64,000 bases of DNA from Phytobacter massiliensis JC163 (lineage in GTDB: Bacteria; Pseudomonadota; Gammaproteobacteria; Enterobacterales; Enterobacteriaceae): assembly GCF_000321045.1 (NCBI RefSeq), contig NZ_HE578948.1, positions 165,829 through 229,828 of the forward strand, in the 5' to 3' direction. The notes beneath the pieces are model-generated. The model was not told the DNA's origin and ran no database searches. It saw only the letters and a program-made list of their open reading frames with translations. The first letter of the stretch is position 1; each line of letters begins with the position of its first letter. Shown here one piece after another: positions 16,192 to 26,175 of the stretch. A program made the position numbers and the translations under genes.

Positions 16192-17373
16192 ATGAATGAA
16201 ACACAGAGCGCGCAGCCTCTGCACAATGGAGTGACCCGACCCAACTGGTCAGCCGTATTTGCCGTGGCGTTTTGCGTGGCCTGCCTGATTACCGTCGAGT
16301 TTCTGCCGGTCAGTCTGCTAACGCCAATGGCCCAGGATTTGGCGATCTCAGAAGGGGTGGCCGGGCAGTCGGTCACCGTGACCGCCTTTATCGCCATGTT
16401 CGCCAGCCTGTTTATCACCAATATTATTGGGAAAACCGACCGCCGCTACGTGGTGATCGCGTTTTCCATCCTGCTGACCCTCTCCTGTCTGCTGGTCTCT
16501 TTTGCCGCTAATTTTACCCTGCTGCTGCTGGGGCGCGCCTGCCTGGGGCTGGCGCTGGGCGGCTTCTGGGCGATGTCGGCCTCGCTAACCATGCGTCTGG
16601 TACCGCCGCGCACTATCCCGAAGGCGCTGTCGGTTATCTTTGGCGCGGTCTCCATTGCGCTGGTGATTGCCGCGCCGCTGGGCAGTTTTCTTGGCGGGAT
16701 CATTGGCTGGCGAAACGTCTTTAACGCCGCGGCGCTGATGGGGGCCGTCTGCATCGGCTGGGTCTGGGTGGCGCTACCCGCTATGCCGGGGCAGACCGAG
16801 CACCACCAGAATATGTTCGGGCTGTTAAAACGCCCGGGCGTGCTGGCGGGGATGGTCGCCATCTTTATGGCTTTCGCCGGGCAGTTCTCCTTTTTTACCT
16901 ACATTCGCCCGGTCTATATGACCCTTGCGGGGTTTGATGTGGATGGCCTGACGCTGGTGCTGCTGAGCTTCGGCATCGCCAGTTTTGTCGGCACCTCGTT
17001 TTCGTCGCATATATTGAAACGCTCGGTCAAGCTGGCGCTGGCCTGTGCGCCGCTGACGCTGGCGATTAGCGCGCTGGTATTGATCCTGTGGGGCAGCGAT
17101 AAAGTGGTGGCGTCGGGGATTGCTATTGTCTGGGGGCTGGCGTTCGCGCTGGTGCCGGTGGGCTGGTCAACATGGATCACCCGCTCGCTTGCCGATCAGG
17201 CGGAAAAGGCCGGTTCTATTCAGGTGGCGGTGATTCAGCTTGCCAATACCTGCGGCGCGGCGGTGGGCGGCTATGCGCTGGATAATTTCGGCCTGCTGTC
17301 GCCGCTGATGCTCTCTGGCGCGCTGATGCTGTTAACGGCGCTGCTGGTGGCCAGTAAAGTGAAGGTGAAGTAA
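16192..17373 (+). CDS. nepI: Purine ribonucleoside efflux pump NepI
   Basis: The 393-aa MFS protein has twelve predicted helices and closely resembles E. coli NepI (396 aa), a proton-driven exporter of inosine and guanosine. The start MNETQSAQP is preceded by CAGGTAAC; the open frame extends 93 bases further upstream, but without a ribosome site. It follows yicN on the same strand. A REP element ends the unit before tpiA. Confidence 0.88.
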   Translation: MNETQSAQPLHNGVTRPNWSAVFAVAFCVACLITVEFLPVSLLTPMAQDLAISEGVAGQSVTVTAFIAMFASLFITNIIGKTDRRYVVIAFSILLTLSCLLVSFAANFTLLLLGRACLGLALGGFWAMSASLTMRLVPPRTIPKALSVIFGAVSIALVIAAPLGSFLGGIIGWRNVFNAAALMGAVCIGWVWVALPAMPGQTEHHQNMFGLLKRPGVLAGMVAIFMAFAGQFSFFTYIRPVYMTLAGFDVDGLTLVLLSFGIASFVGTSFSSHILKRSVKLALACAPLTLAISALVLILWGSDKVVASGIAIVWGLAFALVPVGWSTWITRSLADQAEKAGSIQVAVIQLANTCGAAVGGYALDNFGLLSPLMLSGALMLLTALLVASKVKVK

Positions 17374-17378
17374 AAAAA

Positions 17379-17408
17379 TAGCCCGGAGGCGAAGCGCATC
17401 CGGGCTAA
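17379..17408. repeat. REP-type palindrome between nepI and tpiA
   Basis: TAGCCCGGA and TCCGGGCTA arms flank GGCGAAGCGCA. The element sits in the 54-base gap between convergent nepI and tpiA, which is also a junction between two gene blocks that are apart in E. coli. Confidence 0.75.
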
Positions 17409-17427
17409 GGCAGGAATAAGGCTGCGA

Positions 17428-18195
17428 TTACGCCTGTTTAGCCGCTTCCGCAGCTTTAACGATCACCGCGAAAGCATCAGCTTTCAGGGATGCGCCGCCA
17501 ACCAGCGCGCCGTCGATATCCGGCTGGGTAAACAGCTCTGCGGCGTTCGCGGCGTTTACGGAACCGCCGTACTGGATGATGACCTGCTCGGCGATTTTCG
17601 CATCGGCTTTCGCGATATGGTCACGGATGAATTTGTGAACCGCCTGCGCCTGCGCCGGGGTTGCGGATTTGCCGGTGCCGATGGCCCAGACCGGCTCGTA
17701 GGCGATTACCGCGCCTTCGAACGCTGCCGCGCCCTGCGTTTTCAGCACGGCGTCAATCTGACGCGCGCACACTTCTTCGGTTTTGCCCGCTTCGTTTTCT
17801 GCTTCGGTTTCACCGATGCACAGTACCGGGATCAGACCCTGCTCTTTCAGCACGGCAAATTTCTTCGCGATGAACTCGTCAGACTCTTTGTGGTAAGTAC
17901 GACGCTCGGAGTGGCCGATAATGATGTATTTCGCGCCGATATCTTTCAGCATTTCAGCGGAGGTTTCGCCGGTGAATGCGCCAGACAGGTTAACGTCGAC
18001 GTTCTGAGCGCCCAGAATGATGTGGCTACCGTCAGCGGCGCGTTTCGCCAGATCCAGGTACATGTCCGGCGGAGCGATAGCAACAGCACAGCCAGAGACG
18101 CCAGCCAGCTCTTTACGCAGGTTTGCCACCAGCTCGTTGACCATATGGCGGCTGCCGTTGAGTTTCCAGTTACCCATCACTAAAGGATGTCGCAT
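17428..18195 (-). CDS. tpiA: Triosephosphate isomerase
   Basis: The 255-aa TIM-barrel enzyme interconverts dihydroxyacetone phosphate and glyceraldehyde-3-phosphate in glycolysis. The substrate lysine in GNWKLNG (Lys11), the catalytic histidine in IIGHSERR (about residue 95) and the catalytic glutamate in [11 protein letters not shown] (about residue 167) are all present. Length equals that of E. coli TpiA. It is followed across yiiQ/yiiR by fpr and glpX, the usual neighbourhood. Confidence 0.97.
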   Translation of the reverse strand: MRHPLVMGNWKLNGSRHMVNELVANLRKELAGVSGCAVAIAPPDMYLDLAKRAADGSHIILGAQNVDVNLSGAFTGETSAEMLKDIGAKYIIIGHSERRTYHKESDEFIAKKFAVLKEQGLIPVLCIGETEAENEAGKTEEVCARQIDAVLKTQGAAAFEGAVIAYEPVWAIGTGKSATPAQAQAVHKFIRDHIAKADAKIAEQVIIQYGGSVNAANAAELFTQPDIDGALVGGASLKADAFAVIVKAAEAAKQA

Positions 18196-18300
18196 TTTAA
18201 TTCTCCACGTTACGAAGCGAATAAAGAATGTGGCTGCCGCAGGGCAGCCGGGTCTGTGAGACAGTATAGAGATTCATCACCGCAAAGGCTTTGCTTTTCG

Positions 18301-18882
18301 TCATTTATTGTCGCTCTGCGTGCTATCAGATAGCGTCAGCTTAATCGGTTCAACAGCGAAGGTCAGCCCTTTTTCGCCGTCGTCCACAACAACATAGCGA
18401 ATCGCCCCCTCGGTTTCGGTATACCAGGTTTTATTTTTGCCGTTGCTCAGTAGTTTTTGCAGTTTTTGCAGGCTTTGCGCTTTGTTGAAGGAGGGGGAAA
18501 AGGCGCGGATTAGCGCGGCCATCCAGGCCTGAGCCTTCGCTTTCGACGCCTTTTGCTCCGGCCCCTGCACCGGCAGCCAGGTCATCTGCATGGATTTAAT
18601 TTTTAGCGTGCCGCGTTCCAGCGCGGTTGACGCATACAGCGTATCGTTAATTTTTGTGGCCGCGCGGGTCAGGCGAAGCGTGTCGCTGCGCGCGTCCACG
18701 GCGCGAAATTCATTAAGCTGCATGTCCGGGTTATCGACGTTAAATTTTTCCCGAAACTGACTGATAGACTGCTCGAAAGTCGGCGCGCCCGGCAGCAGGT
18801 AGGGGGCGGTTATTGCGGTCTCTTCCGCTACCGCTAACGGGCTGACGATCAACGCCGCGCAAAGGAGCCACCACGTTTTCAT
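18301..18882 (-). CDS. yiiQ: DUF1454 family exported protein YiiQ
   Basis: The 193-aa protein has a cleavable signal peptide (MKTWWLLCAALIVSPLAVAEE, cleavage after about residue 18), so it is probably periplasmic. It is the E. coli YiiQ type, of unknown function. The start at 18882 has GAGGAAGAG upstream and begins the signal peptide; the open frame 48 bases further upstream adds a charged, unlikely extension. A small GGCTGCC/GGCAGCC hairpin lies at 18232-18249 beyond its end. Confidence 0.82.
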   Translation of the reverse strand: MKTWWLLCAALIVSPLAVAEETAITAPYLLPGAPTFEQSISQFREKFNVDNPDMQLNEFRAVDARSDTLRLTRAATKINDTLYASTALERGTLKIKSMQMTWLPVQGPEQKASKAKAQAWMAALIRAFSPSFNKAQSLQKLQKLLSNGKNKTWYTETEGAIRYVVVDDGEKGLTFAVEPIKLTLSDSTQSDNK

Positions 18883-18994
18883 ACATCTCTTCCTCGAATC
18901 ACTTTGCTCACGATTAAAACGATAACGCACTGGCTTGTCAAAAACTGACGCGACCAGGGTAAACTACGCGTCACTACGATTACAGGAACCTGTT

Positions 18995-19414
18995 ATGGGT
19001 ATACAGCAGTGGTTATTCTCATTTAAGGGCCGTATTGGCCGTCGTGATTTTTGGGTATGGGTCATAGCGTGGGTGGTGGCGATGGTGGTGCTGTTTTATG
19101 CAGTCAGCCTCGATCTGCTGGCCAGCCAGACGGCGGCGTTTATGCTGGTGTGTCTTCTGTGGCCCACCGCCTGCGTTGTTGTTAAGCGCCTGCACGACCG
19201 CAATAAGTCAGGTCTCTGGGCCTTGCTGTTTATTCTGGCGTGGATGCTGCTGGCGGGGCACTGGGATATGCTCGGCGGGACATGGCAATGGGTGGTAGGC
19301 CGCTTTGTTCCCGTGCTGATCATGGTCACGATGCTCATCGACCTGGGCGCGTTTGTCGGCACCCAGGGGGAAAACAAATACGGCAAAGATACCCTCGACG
19401 TACAGTACCGCTGA
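18995..19414 (+). CDS. yiiR: DUF805 family membrane protein YiiR
   Basis: The 139-aa inner-membrane protein has about four helices and the DUF805 hallmark FKGRIGRRDFW at its N-terminus and KRLHDRNKSGLW near residue 65. The ATG at 18995 follows AGGAACC. Function is unknown. It is convergent with fpr; the gap is zero, since the fpr stop codon begins at the next base. Confidence 0.82.
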   Translation: MGIQQWLFSFKGRIGRRDFWVWVIAWVVAMVVLFYAVSLDLLASQTAAFMLVCLLWPTACVVVKRLHDRNKSGLWALLFILAWMLLAGHWDMLGGTWQWVVGRFVPVLIMVTMLIDLGAFVGTQGENKYGKDTLDVQYR

Positions 19415-20161
19415 TTACCAGTAATGCTCGGCGGTGATATGGCCCGGACGGCGGCGCAGGTGTTTCGCCATCTGGCGGGTATCTTTCAGCAACTGCTGAG
19501 TATCGCGCACCATCTGCGGGTTGCCGCACAGCATGACATGGCTGCTTTCGGCGTTGAGAGGCAGCCCTGCGGCAGCTTCCAGCTCACCGCTGGCGATCAG
19601 CGCCGGTACGCGGCCAGTGAGCGAGCCGGGCACCGTTTCACGGCTGACTACGGTTTGAATACGCAGCTTTCCGGCGTAACGCTGCTGTAATTCCAGCATC
19701 AGCGGCAGGTAGCTCAAATCCGCCGCGTAACGCACGGCGTGCACCAGCACCAGATTTTTAAAACGCTCAAGGTCCTTCCCTTCCTGCAAAATAGAGAGGT
19801 AAGGCCCGATAGCGGTTCCCGTCGCCAGCATCCACAGCGTGTCGCAATCCGGCACCTCTTCCAGCACAAAGAAACCGGCCGCTTCGCTGACGATCAGCAC
19901 CTCGTCGCCGGGCTGCAGGGCGGCGAGGCGCGGGCTGAGTTTGCCTTCGGGTACGGTGACCAGGTAAAACTCAAGATCGGGGTTGCTGGGGGCATTCACA
20001 TATGAGTAGGCGCGCTGCACGCGTTCGCCGTCGATTTCGAGGCCCAGTTTGGCGAATTGCCCGGCGGTGAAGGGGTGAACGGGGGCATGAACGGTCAGGC
20101 TGAACAACGCGTCGGTCCAGAACTCGACGTTTACGACTTTTCCTGTAACCCAGTCGGCCAT
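19415..20161 (-). CDS. fpr: Flavodoxin/ferredoxin-NADP+ reductase
   Basis: The 248-aa FAD enzyme matches E. coli Fpr in length and in its EHYW C-terminus. It passes electrons from NADPH to flavodoxin or ferredoxin, used for radical-SAM enzymes and oxidative-stress recovery. The FAD-binding RAYSYVNAPS motif (about residue 50) and the NADP-binding GTAIGPYLSIL segment (about residue 115) are visible. The ribosome site AGGAGAAAATC precedes the ATG. In E. coli it is SoxS-controlled; I did not identify a soxbox. Confidence 0.95.
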   Translation of the reverse strand: MADWVTGKVVNVEFWTDALFSLTVHAPVHPFTAGQFAKLGLEIDGERVQRAYSYVNAPSNPDLEFYLVTVPEGKLSPRLAALQPGDEVLIVSEAAGFFVLEEVPDCDTLWMLATGTAIGPYLSILQEGKDLERFKNLVLVHAVRYAADLSYLPLMLELQQRYAGKLRIQTVVSRETVPGSLTGRVPALIASGELEAAAGLPLNAESSHVMLCGNPQMVRDTQQLLKDTRQMAKHLRRRPGHITAEHYW

Positions 20162-20257
20162 GATTTTCTCCTGTTCAGAATCATTGCCTTATCTTCGTCG
20201 TGAATGGAGAGGATTTCCAGTCGGCGTCGACTGGAAAGCTCTCACGGATAAATGCGC

Positions 20258-21268
20258 TTACAGAATATGGCGCTGAACGTCGGGGTCTTTACGGTCGAGA
20301 TAGTGGATAGACTGAATGCGGCGAATGGTGCGGGATTTGCCGCGGATCAGCAGGGTCTCGGTGGTGGCGATATTGCCTTTGCGGCTAATGCCTTCCAGCA
20401 GGTCGCCTTTGGTAATACCGGTCGCTGAAAAAATCACGTTATCGCTGCGCGCCATATCGTCCAGCCGCAGCACTTTGCCTGCTTCGATACCCATTGCCGC
20501 GCAGCGCGCCAGCTCGTTTTCGCCCATGCGGCGGTTCTCATCGCTGTCGCCTTTGACATGATGACGGGCCAGCAGGCGGCCATGCATATCACCGTCCAGC
20601 GCGCGGATGACCGCAGCGGAAACCACCCCTTCCGGCGCGCCGCCAATCCCGTACAGCACGTCGACTTCGCTATCCGGCATACAGGTCAGAATGGAGGCCG
20701 CCACGTCGCCGTCCGGGATAGCAAACACGCGCACGCCCAGTTTTTGCATCTCCGCAATCACCGCGTCATGGCGTGGTTTCGCCAGAATGGTGACGGTCAG
20801 TTCGCTAAGGGGTTTGCCCAGCGCGGCGGCGACATTGCGCAGGTTGTCGGCAAGCGGCAGATTCAGGTCGATCGCGCCTTTTGCGCCGGGGCCGACAATC
20901 AGCTTTTCCATGTACATATCCGGCGCGTTAAGAAAGCTGCCTTTATCGCCAACCGCCAGTACCGCCAGCGCGTTGGCCTGGCCCATCGCCGTCATGCGGG
21001 TGCCTTCAATCGGATCGACGGCGATATCCACCGCGTCGCCTTTGCCGGTTCCCACTTTTTCACCGATATAGAGCATTGGGGCTTCGTCGATCTCCCCTTC
21101 GCCAATCACAATGGTGCCGTCAATATTGACCTGGTTGAGCATAATGCGCATGGCGTGTACCGCTGCGCCGTCGGCGGTATTTTTATCGCCGCGGCCTAAC
21201 CATTTATAGCCAGCCAGCGCCGCCGCTTCGGTCACGCGGGAAAATTCAATGGCAAGTTCTCGTCTCAT
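20258..21268 (-). CDS. glpX: Class II fructose-1,6-bisphosphatase
   Basis: The 336-aa product equals E. coli GlpX in length; it starts MRRELAIEFSRVTEAAAL. It removes the 1-phosphate from fructose-1,6-bisphosphate in gluconeogenesis using Mn2+. Metal and substrate motifs GEGEIDEAPMLYIGE and DPIEGTRMTAMGQ are present. In E. coli it is the last gene of glpFKX; here no glpF or glpK precedes it and lldD ends 87 bases upstream, so it must have its own promoter or depend on readthrough from lldRD. Confidence 0.95.
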   Translation of the reverse strand: MRRELAIEFSRVTEAAALAGYKWLGRGDKNTADGAAVHAMRIMLNQVNIDGTIVIGEGEIDEAPMLYIGEKVGTGKGDAVDIAVDPIEGTRMTAMGQANALAVLAVGDKGSFLNAPDMYMEKLIVGPGAKGAIDLNLPLADNLRNVAAALGKPLSELTVTILAKPRHDAVIAEMQKLGVRVFAIPDGDVAASILTCMPDSEVDVLYGIGGAPEGVVSAAVIRALDGDMHGRLLARHHVKGDSDENRRMGENELARCAAMGIEAGKVLRLDDMARSDNVIFSATGITKGDLLEGISRKGNIATTETLLIRGKSRTIRRIQSIHYLDRKDPDVQRHIL

Positions 21269-21319
21269 AACAAACTCATGAAGTGAAAGAAATTGCGCGA
21301 AGTTTATCACAGGGGAGGG

Positions 21320-21346
21320 TAACCGGGTGAGACGCCGCCCACCCGG
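21320..21346. terminator. Hairpin between lldD and glpX
   Basis: CCGGGTG and CACCCGG pair around a 10-base loop (about 21323-21346) in the 87-base gap. No T run follows, so it may be a weak terminator for lldD or a repeat remnant at a rearrangement point. Confidence 0.4.
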
Positions 21347-21355
21347 AAAGGGAAC

Positions 21356-22543
21356 CTACGCCGCATCGCCCTGGGTGAGCGGCGCCAGCCCGGCGGGAAT
21401 ATCGCTTAAGGTCTGCACCAGCGACGCTTTGCTTATCTCGCTGATGGATTTCGCCCCGGTTAGCGTCATCGCCACCCGCATCTCTTTTTCAATCAGGTTG
21501 AGCAGATTGGTGACGCCAGCCCGGCCGTGGGTCGCCAGCGCGTAGAGATAAGCGCGCCCCAGCAGTACCGTGTCGGCCCCCAGCGCAATCATCCGCACCA
21601 CGTCCAGGCCGTTGCGAATGCCGCTGTCGGCCAGAATCGCAATATCGCCTTTCACCGCATCAGCAATCGCGGGCAGGGCGCGGGCGGAGGAGAGCACCCC
21701 GTCCAGTTGGCGTCCGCCGTGGTTGGAGACCACAATGCCGTCCGCGCCAAAGCGCACCGCGTCGCGGGCATCCTCCGGGTCAAGAATGCCCTTGATCACC
21801 ATCGGCCCGTCCCAGAATTCGCGGATCCACTCCAGGTCTTTCCACGAGATAGAGGGGTCAAAGTTGGTGGCGAGCCAGCCGATATAGTCCTCAAGCCCGG
21901 TGGGTTTACCCAGGTAGGCAGAGATATTGCCCAGATCATGGGGACGGCCATTCAGGCCGACATCCCACGCCCACTGCGGGTGGGTGACGGCCTGCCAGTA
22001 ACGGCGAAGCGCCGCGTTCTGCCCGCTCATACCGGAGTGCGCATCGCGGTAGCGCGCCCCCGGCGTCGGCATATCCACGGTAAACACCAGCGTCGAACAC
22101 CCTGCCGCCTTTGCCCGCTCCAGCGCGTTGCGCATAAAGCCGCGGTCGCGCAGCACATAGAGCTGGAACCACATCGGGCGTTTAATCGTAGGGGCGACCT
22201 CTTCAATCGGGCAGACGGAGACGGTAGAGAGGGTAAACGGAATGCCTTTGGCATCCGCCGCGCCCGCCGCCTGCACTTCGCCACGGCGGGCGTACATGCC
22301 GCACAGACCGACCGGGGCAAGCGCGACCGGCATCGACAGCGTTTCGCCAAACAGCGTGGTCTCCGTGCTCAGCGCCGACATATTTTTCAGCACTCGCTGG
22401 CGCAGGGCGACCTGGCCTAAATCCTCGACGTTACGGCGCAGGGTATATTCGGCATATGCGCCGCCGTCGATATAGTGGAACAGAAAAGGGGGCAGAATGC
22501 GTTTGGCGGCCGCGCGGTAGTCACTGGCTGCGGAAATGATCAT
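21356..22543 (-). CDS. lldD: L-lactate dehydrogenase (quinone-linked, FMN)
   Basis: The 395-aa FMN enzyme (E. coli LldD 396 aa) oxidises L-lactate to pyruvate and passes electrons to ubiquinone at the inner membrane. It starts [15 protein letters not shown] and has the FMN-oxidase active-site stretch [12 protein letters not shown] with the catalytic histidine and arginine, then [12 protein letters not shown]. Its start overlaps the end of lldR by 23 bases, so translation is coupled. The permease gene lldP that heads the E. coli operon is not present upstream. Confidence 0.95.
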   Translation of the reverse strand: MIISAASDYRAAAKRILPPFLFHYIDGGAYAEYTLRRNVEDLGQVALRQRVLKNMSALSTETTLFGETLSMPVALAPVGLCGMYARRGEVQAAGAADAKGIPFTLSTVSVCPIEEVAPTIKRPMWFQLYVLRDRGFMRNALERAKAAGCSTLVFTVDMPTPGARYRDAHSGMSGQNAALRRYWQAVTHPQWAWDVGLNGRPHDLGNISAYLGKPTGLEDYIGWLATNFDPSISWKDLEWIREFWDGPMVIKGILDPEDARDAVRFGADGIVVSNHGGRQLDGVLSSARALPAIADAVKGDIAILADSGIRNGLDVVRMIALGADTVLLGRAYLYALATHGRAGVTNLLNLIEKEMRVAMTLTGAKSISEISKASLVQTLSDIPAGLAPLTQGDAA

Positions 22544-23315
22544 CTTTTTCTCCCGAAAATTGAGTATGCCGCTCGTCGGGCAGGCGCGTGATGCGTGCGC
22601 GGCGGGCCTGGTCTTCATCAAACTGACGAATGGTGGTGTGAACAAAACTTAAGTGCGCCATCATCGCGTCCCGCGCGCGTGGCGCATCGGCGGCGAGGAT
22701 GGCATCCATAATGGCCTGATGCTGCCCGGTAAGCTGCTTAAAAACCGGCGGCGCCTGATACATCCGCTGGCGGCTCTGCTTTACAGAGGATTGAAGCAGG
22801 TCGAAGAAGCCGCGCATGGTTTGCAACAGCACCACGTTGTGCGACGCCTCGGCAATCGCCAGATGAAAGCGAACATCCGCCTGCGAGGCGAGATCCGCGT
22901 CTTCCACGAGCGTAGCGTCAAAGCAGAGCCGAATCTTCTCTTTATCGGCATCGGTGGCGCGCTGGGCGGCATGCCAGGCGGTGCTGGCCTCAATGGCGTG
23001 GCGCGCCTCAAGAATGTCGAAGCTGTAGTCGGGATCGTCTTCCAGCAGCGTTTTCAACGGCTGGACGATACGCTGTTCCGACCAGGCTTCATGTTGCCAG
23101 CGCACAAAGGTGCCCCCGCCGTGTCGGCTGAGCAGCACGCCTTCACTCATCAACTTTGCGATTGCCTCACGCAGTGAGTTGCGCGAGACGCCAAGACGAC
23201 GCGCCAGTTCGCGCTCGGCGGGCAGGCGCATGCCTGCTTCCAGCCCCTGCTCGCGGATAAGCGTCCTGATACGCCGGGCAACCTCTTCTGAGAGCCGTTC
23301 AGCGGTAGCGGTCAT
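22521..23315 (-). CDS. lldR: GntR/FadR-type regulator of L-lactate use
   Basis: The 264-aa protein has an N-terminal GntR winged helix (about residues 8-75, [31 protein letters not shown]) and an all-helical FCD effector domain that binds lactate. It is close to E. coli LldR (258 aa) throughout. Here it is the first gene of the unit, while in E. coli lldP comes first. I did not recognise a classic LldR operator in the 208 bases upstream. Confidence 0.92.
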   Translation of the reverse strand: MTATAERLSEEVARRIRTLIREQGLEAGMRLPAERELARRLGVSRNSLREAIAKLMSEGVLLSRHGGGTFVRWQHEAWSEQRIVQPLKTLLEDDPDYSFDILEARHAIEASTAWHAAQRATDADKEKIRLCFDATLVEDADLASQADVRFHLAIAEASHNVVLLQTMRGFFDLLQSSVKQSRQRMYQAPPVFKQLTGQHQAIMDAILAADAPRARDAMMAHLSFVHTTIRQFDEDQARRARITRLPDERHTQFSGEKDDHFRSQ

Positions 23316-23495
23316 GTGGGTTCCGTTAAGGTAAGTACGTATGGGGAAAGTGGTACGGCCATTTTGCTGGCGGTCACCTGCCTGACATCAGGTTAGTACG
23401 CTGTTATGTAATGGCAATGTTAATTTTATGTGATTCTAAGTGGTGTGAAGCAGTGCGCAGAATCAGGAGAAGTGGTAGGGCCAATAAGGGGATCG

Positions 23496-23514
23496 CTCCC
23501 CTCAGAGAGGGGAG
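23496..23514 (-). terminator. Hairpin after yibL
   Basis: CTCCCCTC and GAGGGGAG pair perfectly around AGA, ten bases beyond the yibL stop codon on the minus strand. Confidence 0.6.
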
Positions 23515-23523
23515 GCGGAACAG

Positions 23524-23886
23524 TCAGAACTCGCTCTTTGCAAAGCCCGTCATCTCTTTAAGCCCCATCTCGCGCCCCAGGGCGGTCATCGGGTGCACGA
23601 CAACAATACCGCGGACGCTCTTTTTCAGCTTGCCGAGGTCTGCCTGCTCTTTTTTGGTAATGGCGCGTTTGAAGGGCATGTTAACCAGCTTCTGCGCCTC
23701 TTTGCTGAGCTTCTGGCTGTACTGTGTACGCAGGCGTTCGATTTCCGCTTCCAGGGTCGCTTTTTCTTTCTCCAGCTCCGCATATTTTTCAGCGGACTCA
23801 ACCAGAGACAGGGCGGCCTGCTGGTGGCGAATAGCGTCCAGGCGGTCGCTCAGGCGCTTAATTTCATTCTTTTCGACTTCTTTCAT
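23524..23886 (-). CDS. yibL: YibL, ribosome-associated small protein
   Basis: The 120-aa basic protein equals E. coli YibL in length. Residues 1-65 form a likely coiled coil ([21 protein letters not shown] onward), and the C-terminal part holds the conserved [16 protein letters not shown]. coli YibL has been reported to associate with ribosomes; its exact role is open. The start at 23886 is chosen by homology; the longer frame adds an unrelated hydrophobic stretch. It lies between lldR and mtlR as in E. coli, minus lldP. Confidence 0.88.
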   Translation of the reverse strand: MKEVEKNEIKRLSDRLDAIRHQQAALSLVESAEKYAELEKEKATLEAEIERLRTQYSQKLSKEAQKLVNMPFKRAITKKEQADLGKLKKSVRGIVVVHPMTALGREMGLKEMTGFAKSEF

Positions 23887-24023
23887 GGCGATTATGTTCA
23901 TCAGGGAAAAAAGTAAGGATACCGCATTGCGCTGAACAACCCCAGAAAAGCACACATAGCTCAAACGTTGTTCGTTGCGTGGTCCATCTTATTTTAAGGA
24001 ATTTACGTAAAGGAGAGCGAAAG

Positions 24024-24242
24024 ATGACAAAGTTAGGCGACAATACCCCCCATATCATCGACAAAGCTATCGATTTCATGGCCTCCAGCCAGGCATTTAA
24101 AGAATACCTTGCCCATACGCGAAGCAGCGAATTTATCCCGGACGATATTCCCGCAGACAAAAGGACAATGTATCTCTCGCGTCTTGAACACTATCGCCAG
24201 CTTTACCGTCCGGCTAAGGTGCAGAAAACAGAGGAGGCGTGA
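24024..24242 (+). CDS. yibT: YibT, small conserved protein
   Basis: The 72-aa protein is recognisable as E. coli YibT from KLGDNTPHIIDKAIDFMASSQAF and the C-terminal LSRLEHYRQLYRP. The ribosome site AAAGGAGAG precedes the ATG at 24024. It is divergent from yibL and convergent with mtlR, as in E. coli. Function is unknown. Confidence 0.82.
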   Translation: MTKLGDNTPHIIDKAIDFMASSQAFKEYLAHTRSSEFIPDDIPADKRTMYLSRLEHYRQLYRPAKVQKTEEA

Positions 24243-24270
24243 TCTTCCTGCAGGTGAGCGCAGGGCGGGG

Positions 24271-24861
24271 TTATTTCTGAAACGCTTTTTTTAAGCTGAT
24301 TCGGGAAATCAGCTCGGTCAGTGAGAGCACCATGGTTGAGCGCACCATCTGCTGATAGCGTTGCTGCTGCATAGCAAACAGATCCGGGTCGCTGCTATCG
24401 AACTGCGGAGCCGGGGGCAGCGCCGTAACACAGTGCAGTTCGCCAAATGGGCCGAGGATTTCGTCGTCGGTGAAGGCGTATTCGCTGCCGTCATGGTTGA
24501 GCTCTTCGCGCAGCGCTATAAGCAGTTCCGCATCTTCATACTCATGCCGACTGATAACGCCCAGGCCGTAAATCAGCTTTAAGCGCACGGACAGATCGCC
24601 CAGCGGCCCGTCGCCGTCAAGTAACGGTTCTACCGCGTATTTCACGGCATAGTCGTCTTTGCGGAAGACCTGCAGCACCAGGATATTGACCGCTTCCGTC
24701 AGTAACTCGACGGCGGCAATCAGAAAGCCCCTTACGGTTTTGCCAGCATTCAGACGCTCGAGCACACGGTTTTCGAAAGCCTGTGTTAATTCCATCATTG
24801 CCTGCATATCTGACAATCTTAATAACAGGCGCGGGATATCCCGCGCCGGGGTCGGCATCAT
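24271..24861 (-). CDS. mtlR: Mannitol operon repressor
   Basis: The 196-aa all-helical protein is nearly the same as E. coli MtlR (195 aa). MtlR lowers mtlAD expression; it lacks a helix-turn-helix and may act with other proteins. The ATGA overlap with the mtlD stop (24858-24861) means coupled translation. It is the last gene of mtlADR. Confidence 0.93.
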   Translation of the reverse strand: MMPTPARDIPRLLLRLSDMQAMMELTQAFENRVLERLNAGKTVRGFLIAAVELLTEAVNILVLQVFRKDDYAVKYAVEPLLDGDGPLGDLSVRLKLIYGLGVISRHEYEDAELLIALREELNHDGSEYAFTDDEILGPFGELHCVTALPPAPQFDSSDPDLFAMQQQRYQQMVRSTMVLSLTELISRISLKKAFQK

Positions 24862-26006
24862 GCCTTTGCGTTGTAGGCGGTGACGGCTTCTGCGACAACG
24901 TCGCTTGCGGCATCAAGCCCGGAGACTTGCGCCAGTGCGGCCTGCGGGCCTTTCTCTGCGATCAGGGTCGCCAGCTCCTGTGCCTGCGGGTCCTGTTCGC
25001 TGCGGTAGTGCATCGCGGCGGCGATACCTTTTACCAGGTTTTCGTGCGGTAAACCATACTCCAGCGTGCCGAGCAGCGGTTTAATCAGACGATCGCCCGC
25101 GCTCAGTTTACGCAGCGGCTGGCGACCTACGCGCTCCACATCATCTTTCAGGTACGGGTTTTCGAAACGACCGAGGATCTTCTGAATGTACGCCGCATGT
25201 TTATCGGCATCAAAACCGTAACGTTTAATCAGCACCGCGCCGCTCTCTTCCATCGCGCCTTTCACCACCGCACGGATGTTTTCATCAAGGATGGCGTCAC
25301 GAATGGTCTGATGACCGGTCTGCTGCCCGAGGTAGGCGGTTATAGCATGACCGGTGTTCAGGGTGAAGAGCTTACGCTCAACAAACGCCATCAGGTTATC
25401 GGTTAACTCCATACCGGCAATAGAGGGCAGGTCGCCTTTGAACTGGGTTTTATCAACAATCCACTCGCTAAACGTCTCAACGGTTACTTCCAACGGATCG
25501 TTTGTGGCAGAGGCCGAAGGGGGAACGATACGGTCAACGGCGGAGTCTACAAAGCCGATATGCGCTTCTACCCACGCTTTGTCCTCTTCCGCCAGCGCGT
25601 TAAAGACGTGGCCTTTCAGCTGGGTGGTACCGCGCACCATATTTTCACAGGCGATAATATTCAGCGGCGCTTCCACGCCCTGCGCTTTACGCTTCGCCAG
25701 CCCTTTGGCGATGGCGGGGGCAATACGCTCCAGCACGACCGGGCCGACGGCGGTGGTAACCAGATCGACGGATGCGATGAGCTCAACCACTTCATCGCCG
25801 GTGCTGCTGACAGCGTTGACACCGGAAACGGTATCTACCTGCTCGTTTTCACCAACGACATGAACCTGATAGCTATGACGGGCATTAAGGGCGTCGAGAA
25901 CCACCTGATTCACATCGGCGAATGTCAGCGTAATCCCCGCGTCCGCCAGCAGTTTGCCGATGAAGCCACGTCCGATATTACCTGCGCCAAAATGTAATGC
26001 TTTCAT
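24858..26006 (-). CDS. mtlD: Mannitol-1-phosphate 5-dehydrogenase
   Basis: The 382-aa NAD enzyme starts [18 protein letters not shown], with the dinucleotide-binding motif in the first 17 residues, and equals E. coli MtlD in length. It converts mannitol-1-phosphate made by MtlA to fructose-6-phosphate. The long-chain dehydrogenase catalytic lysine lies in the [16 protein letters not shown] helix region (about residues 200-216). A REP-type element separates it from mtlA upstream; mtlR overlaps its stop. Confidence 0.96.
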   Translation of the reverse strand: MKALHFGAGNIGRGFIGKLLADAGITLTFADVNQVVLDALNARHSYQVHVVGENEQVDTVSGVNAVSSTGDEVVELIASVDLVTTAVGPVVLERIAPAIAKGLAKRKAQGVEAPLNIIACENMVRGTTQLKGHVFNALAEEDKAWVEAHIGFVDSAVDRIVPPSASATNDPLEVTVETFSEWIVDKTQFKGDLPSIAGMELTDNLMAFVERKLFTLNTGHAITAYLGQQTGHQTIRDAILDENIRAVVKGAMEESGAVLIKRYGFDADKHAAYIQKILGRFENPYLKDDVERVGRQPLRKLSAGDRLIKPLLGTLEYGLPHENLVKGIAAAMHYRSEQDPQAQELATLIAEKGPQAALAQVSGLDAASDVVAEAVTAYNAKA

Positions 26007-26079
26007 AGTGTTAACCTTAATCAATGTTTTGACCCGAGAGGGCTGGGGTGAGGAAAAAGGCTATTTTGCCTCACCCTAA

Positions 26080-26166
26080 CCCTCTCCCTGAGGGAGAGGG
26101 AAGGTACTTCCCGGATGCGCTGCGCTTATCCGGGCTACGCGTTTACGTGCCTGGTAGCCGCATCCG
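26080..26166. repeat. Palindromic repeat cluster between mtlA and mtlD
   Basis: CCCTCTCCCT/AGGGAGAGGG (26080-26100), preceded by CCTCACCCTAA, is a hairpin seen repeatedly in enteric genomes. It is followed by a REP pair (GGATGCGCTGCGCTTATCCGG at about 26114-26134 and a second half-unit near 26155-26166). Placed inside the operon, it may reduce mtlD expression relative to mtlA. Confidence 0.75.
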
Positions 26167-26175
26167 GGGCCAGGG

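Noticed and set aside
21527-22420. 297-codon open frame opposite lldD
   Set aside because: Antisense shadow of lldD; Arg/His-rich without domain features.
23316-23523. Possible remnant of lldP upstream of lldR
   Set aside because: Frames in these 208 bases show no membrane helix or permease-like stretch, so I see a clean absence, not a decayed gene.
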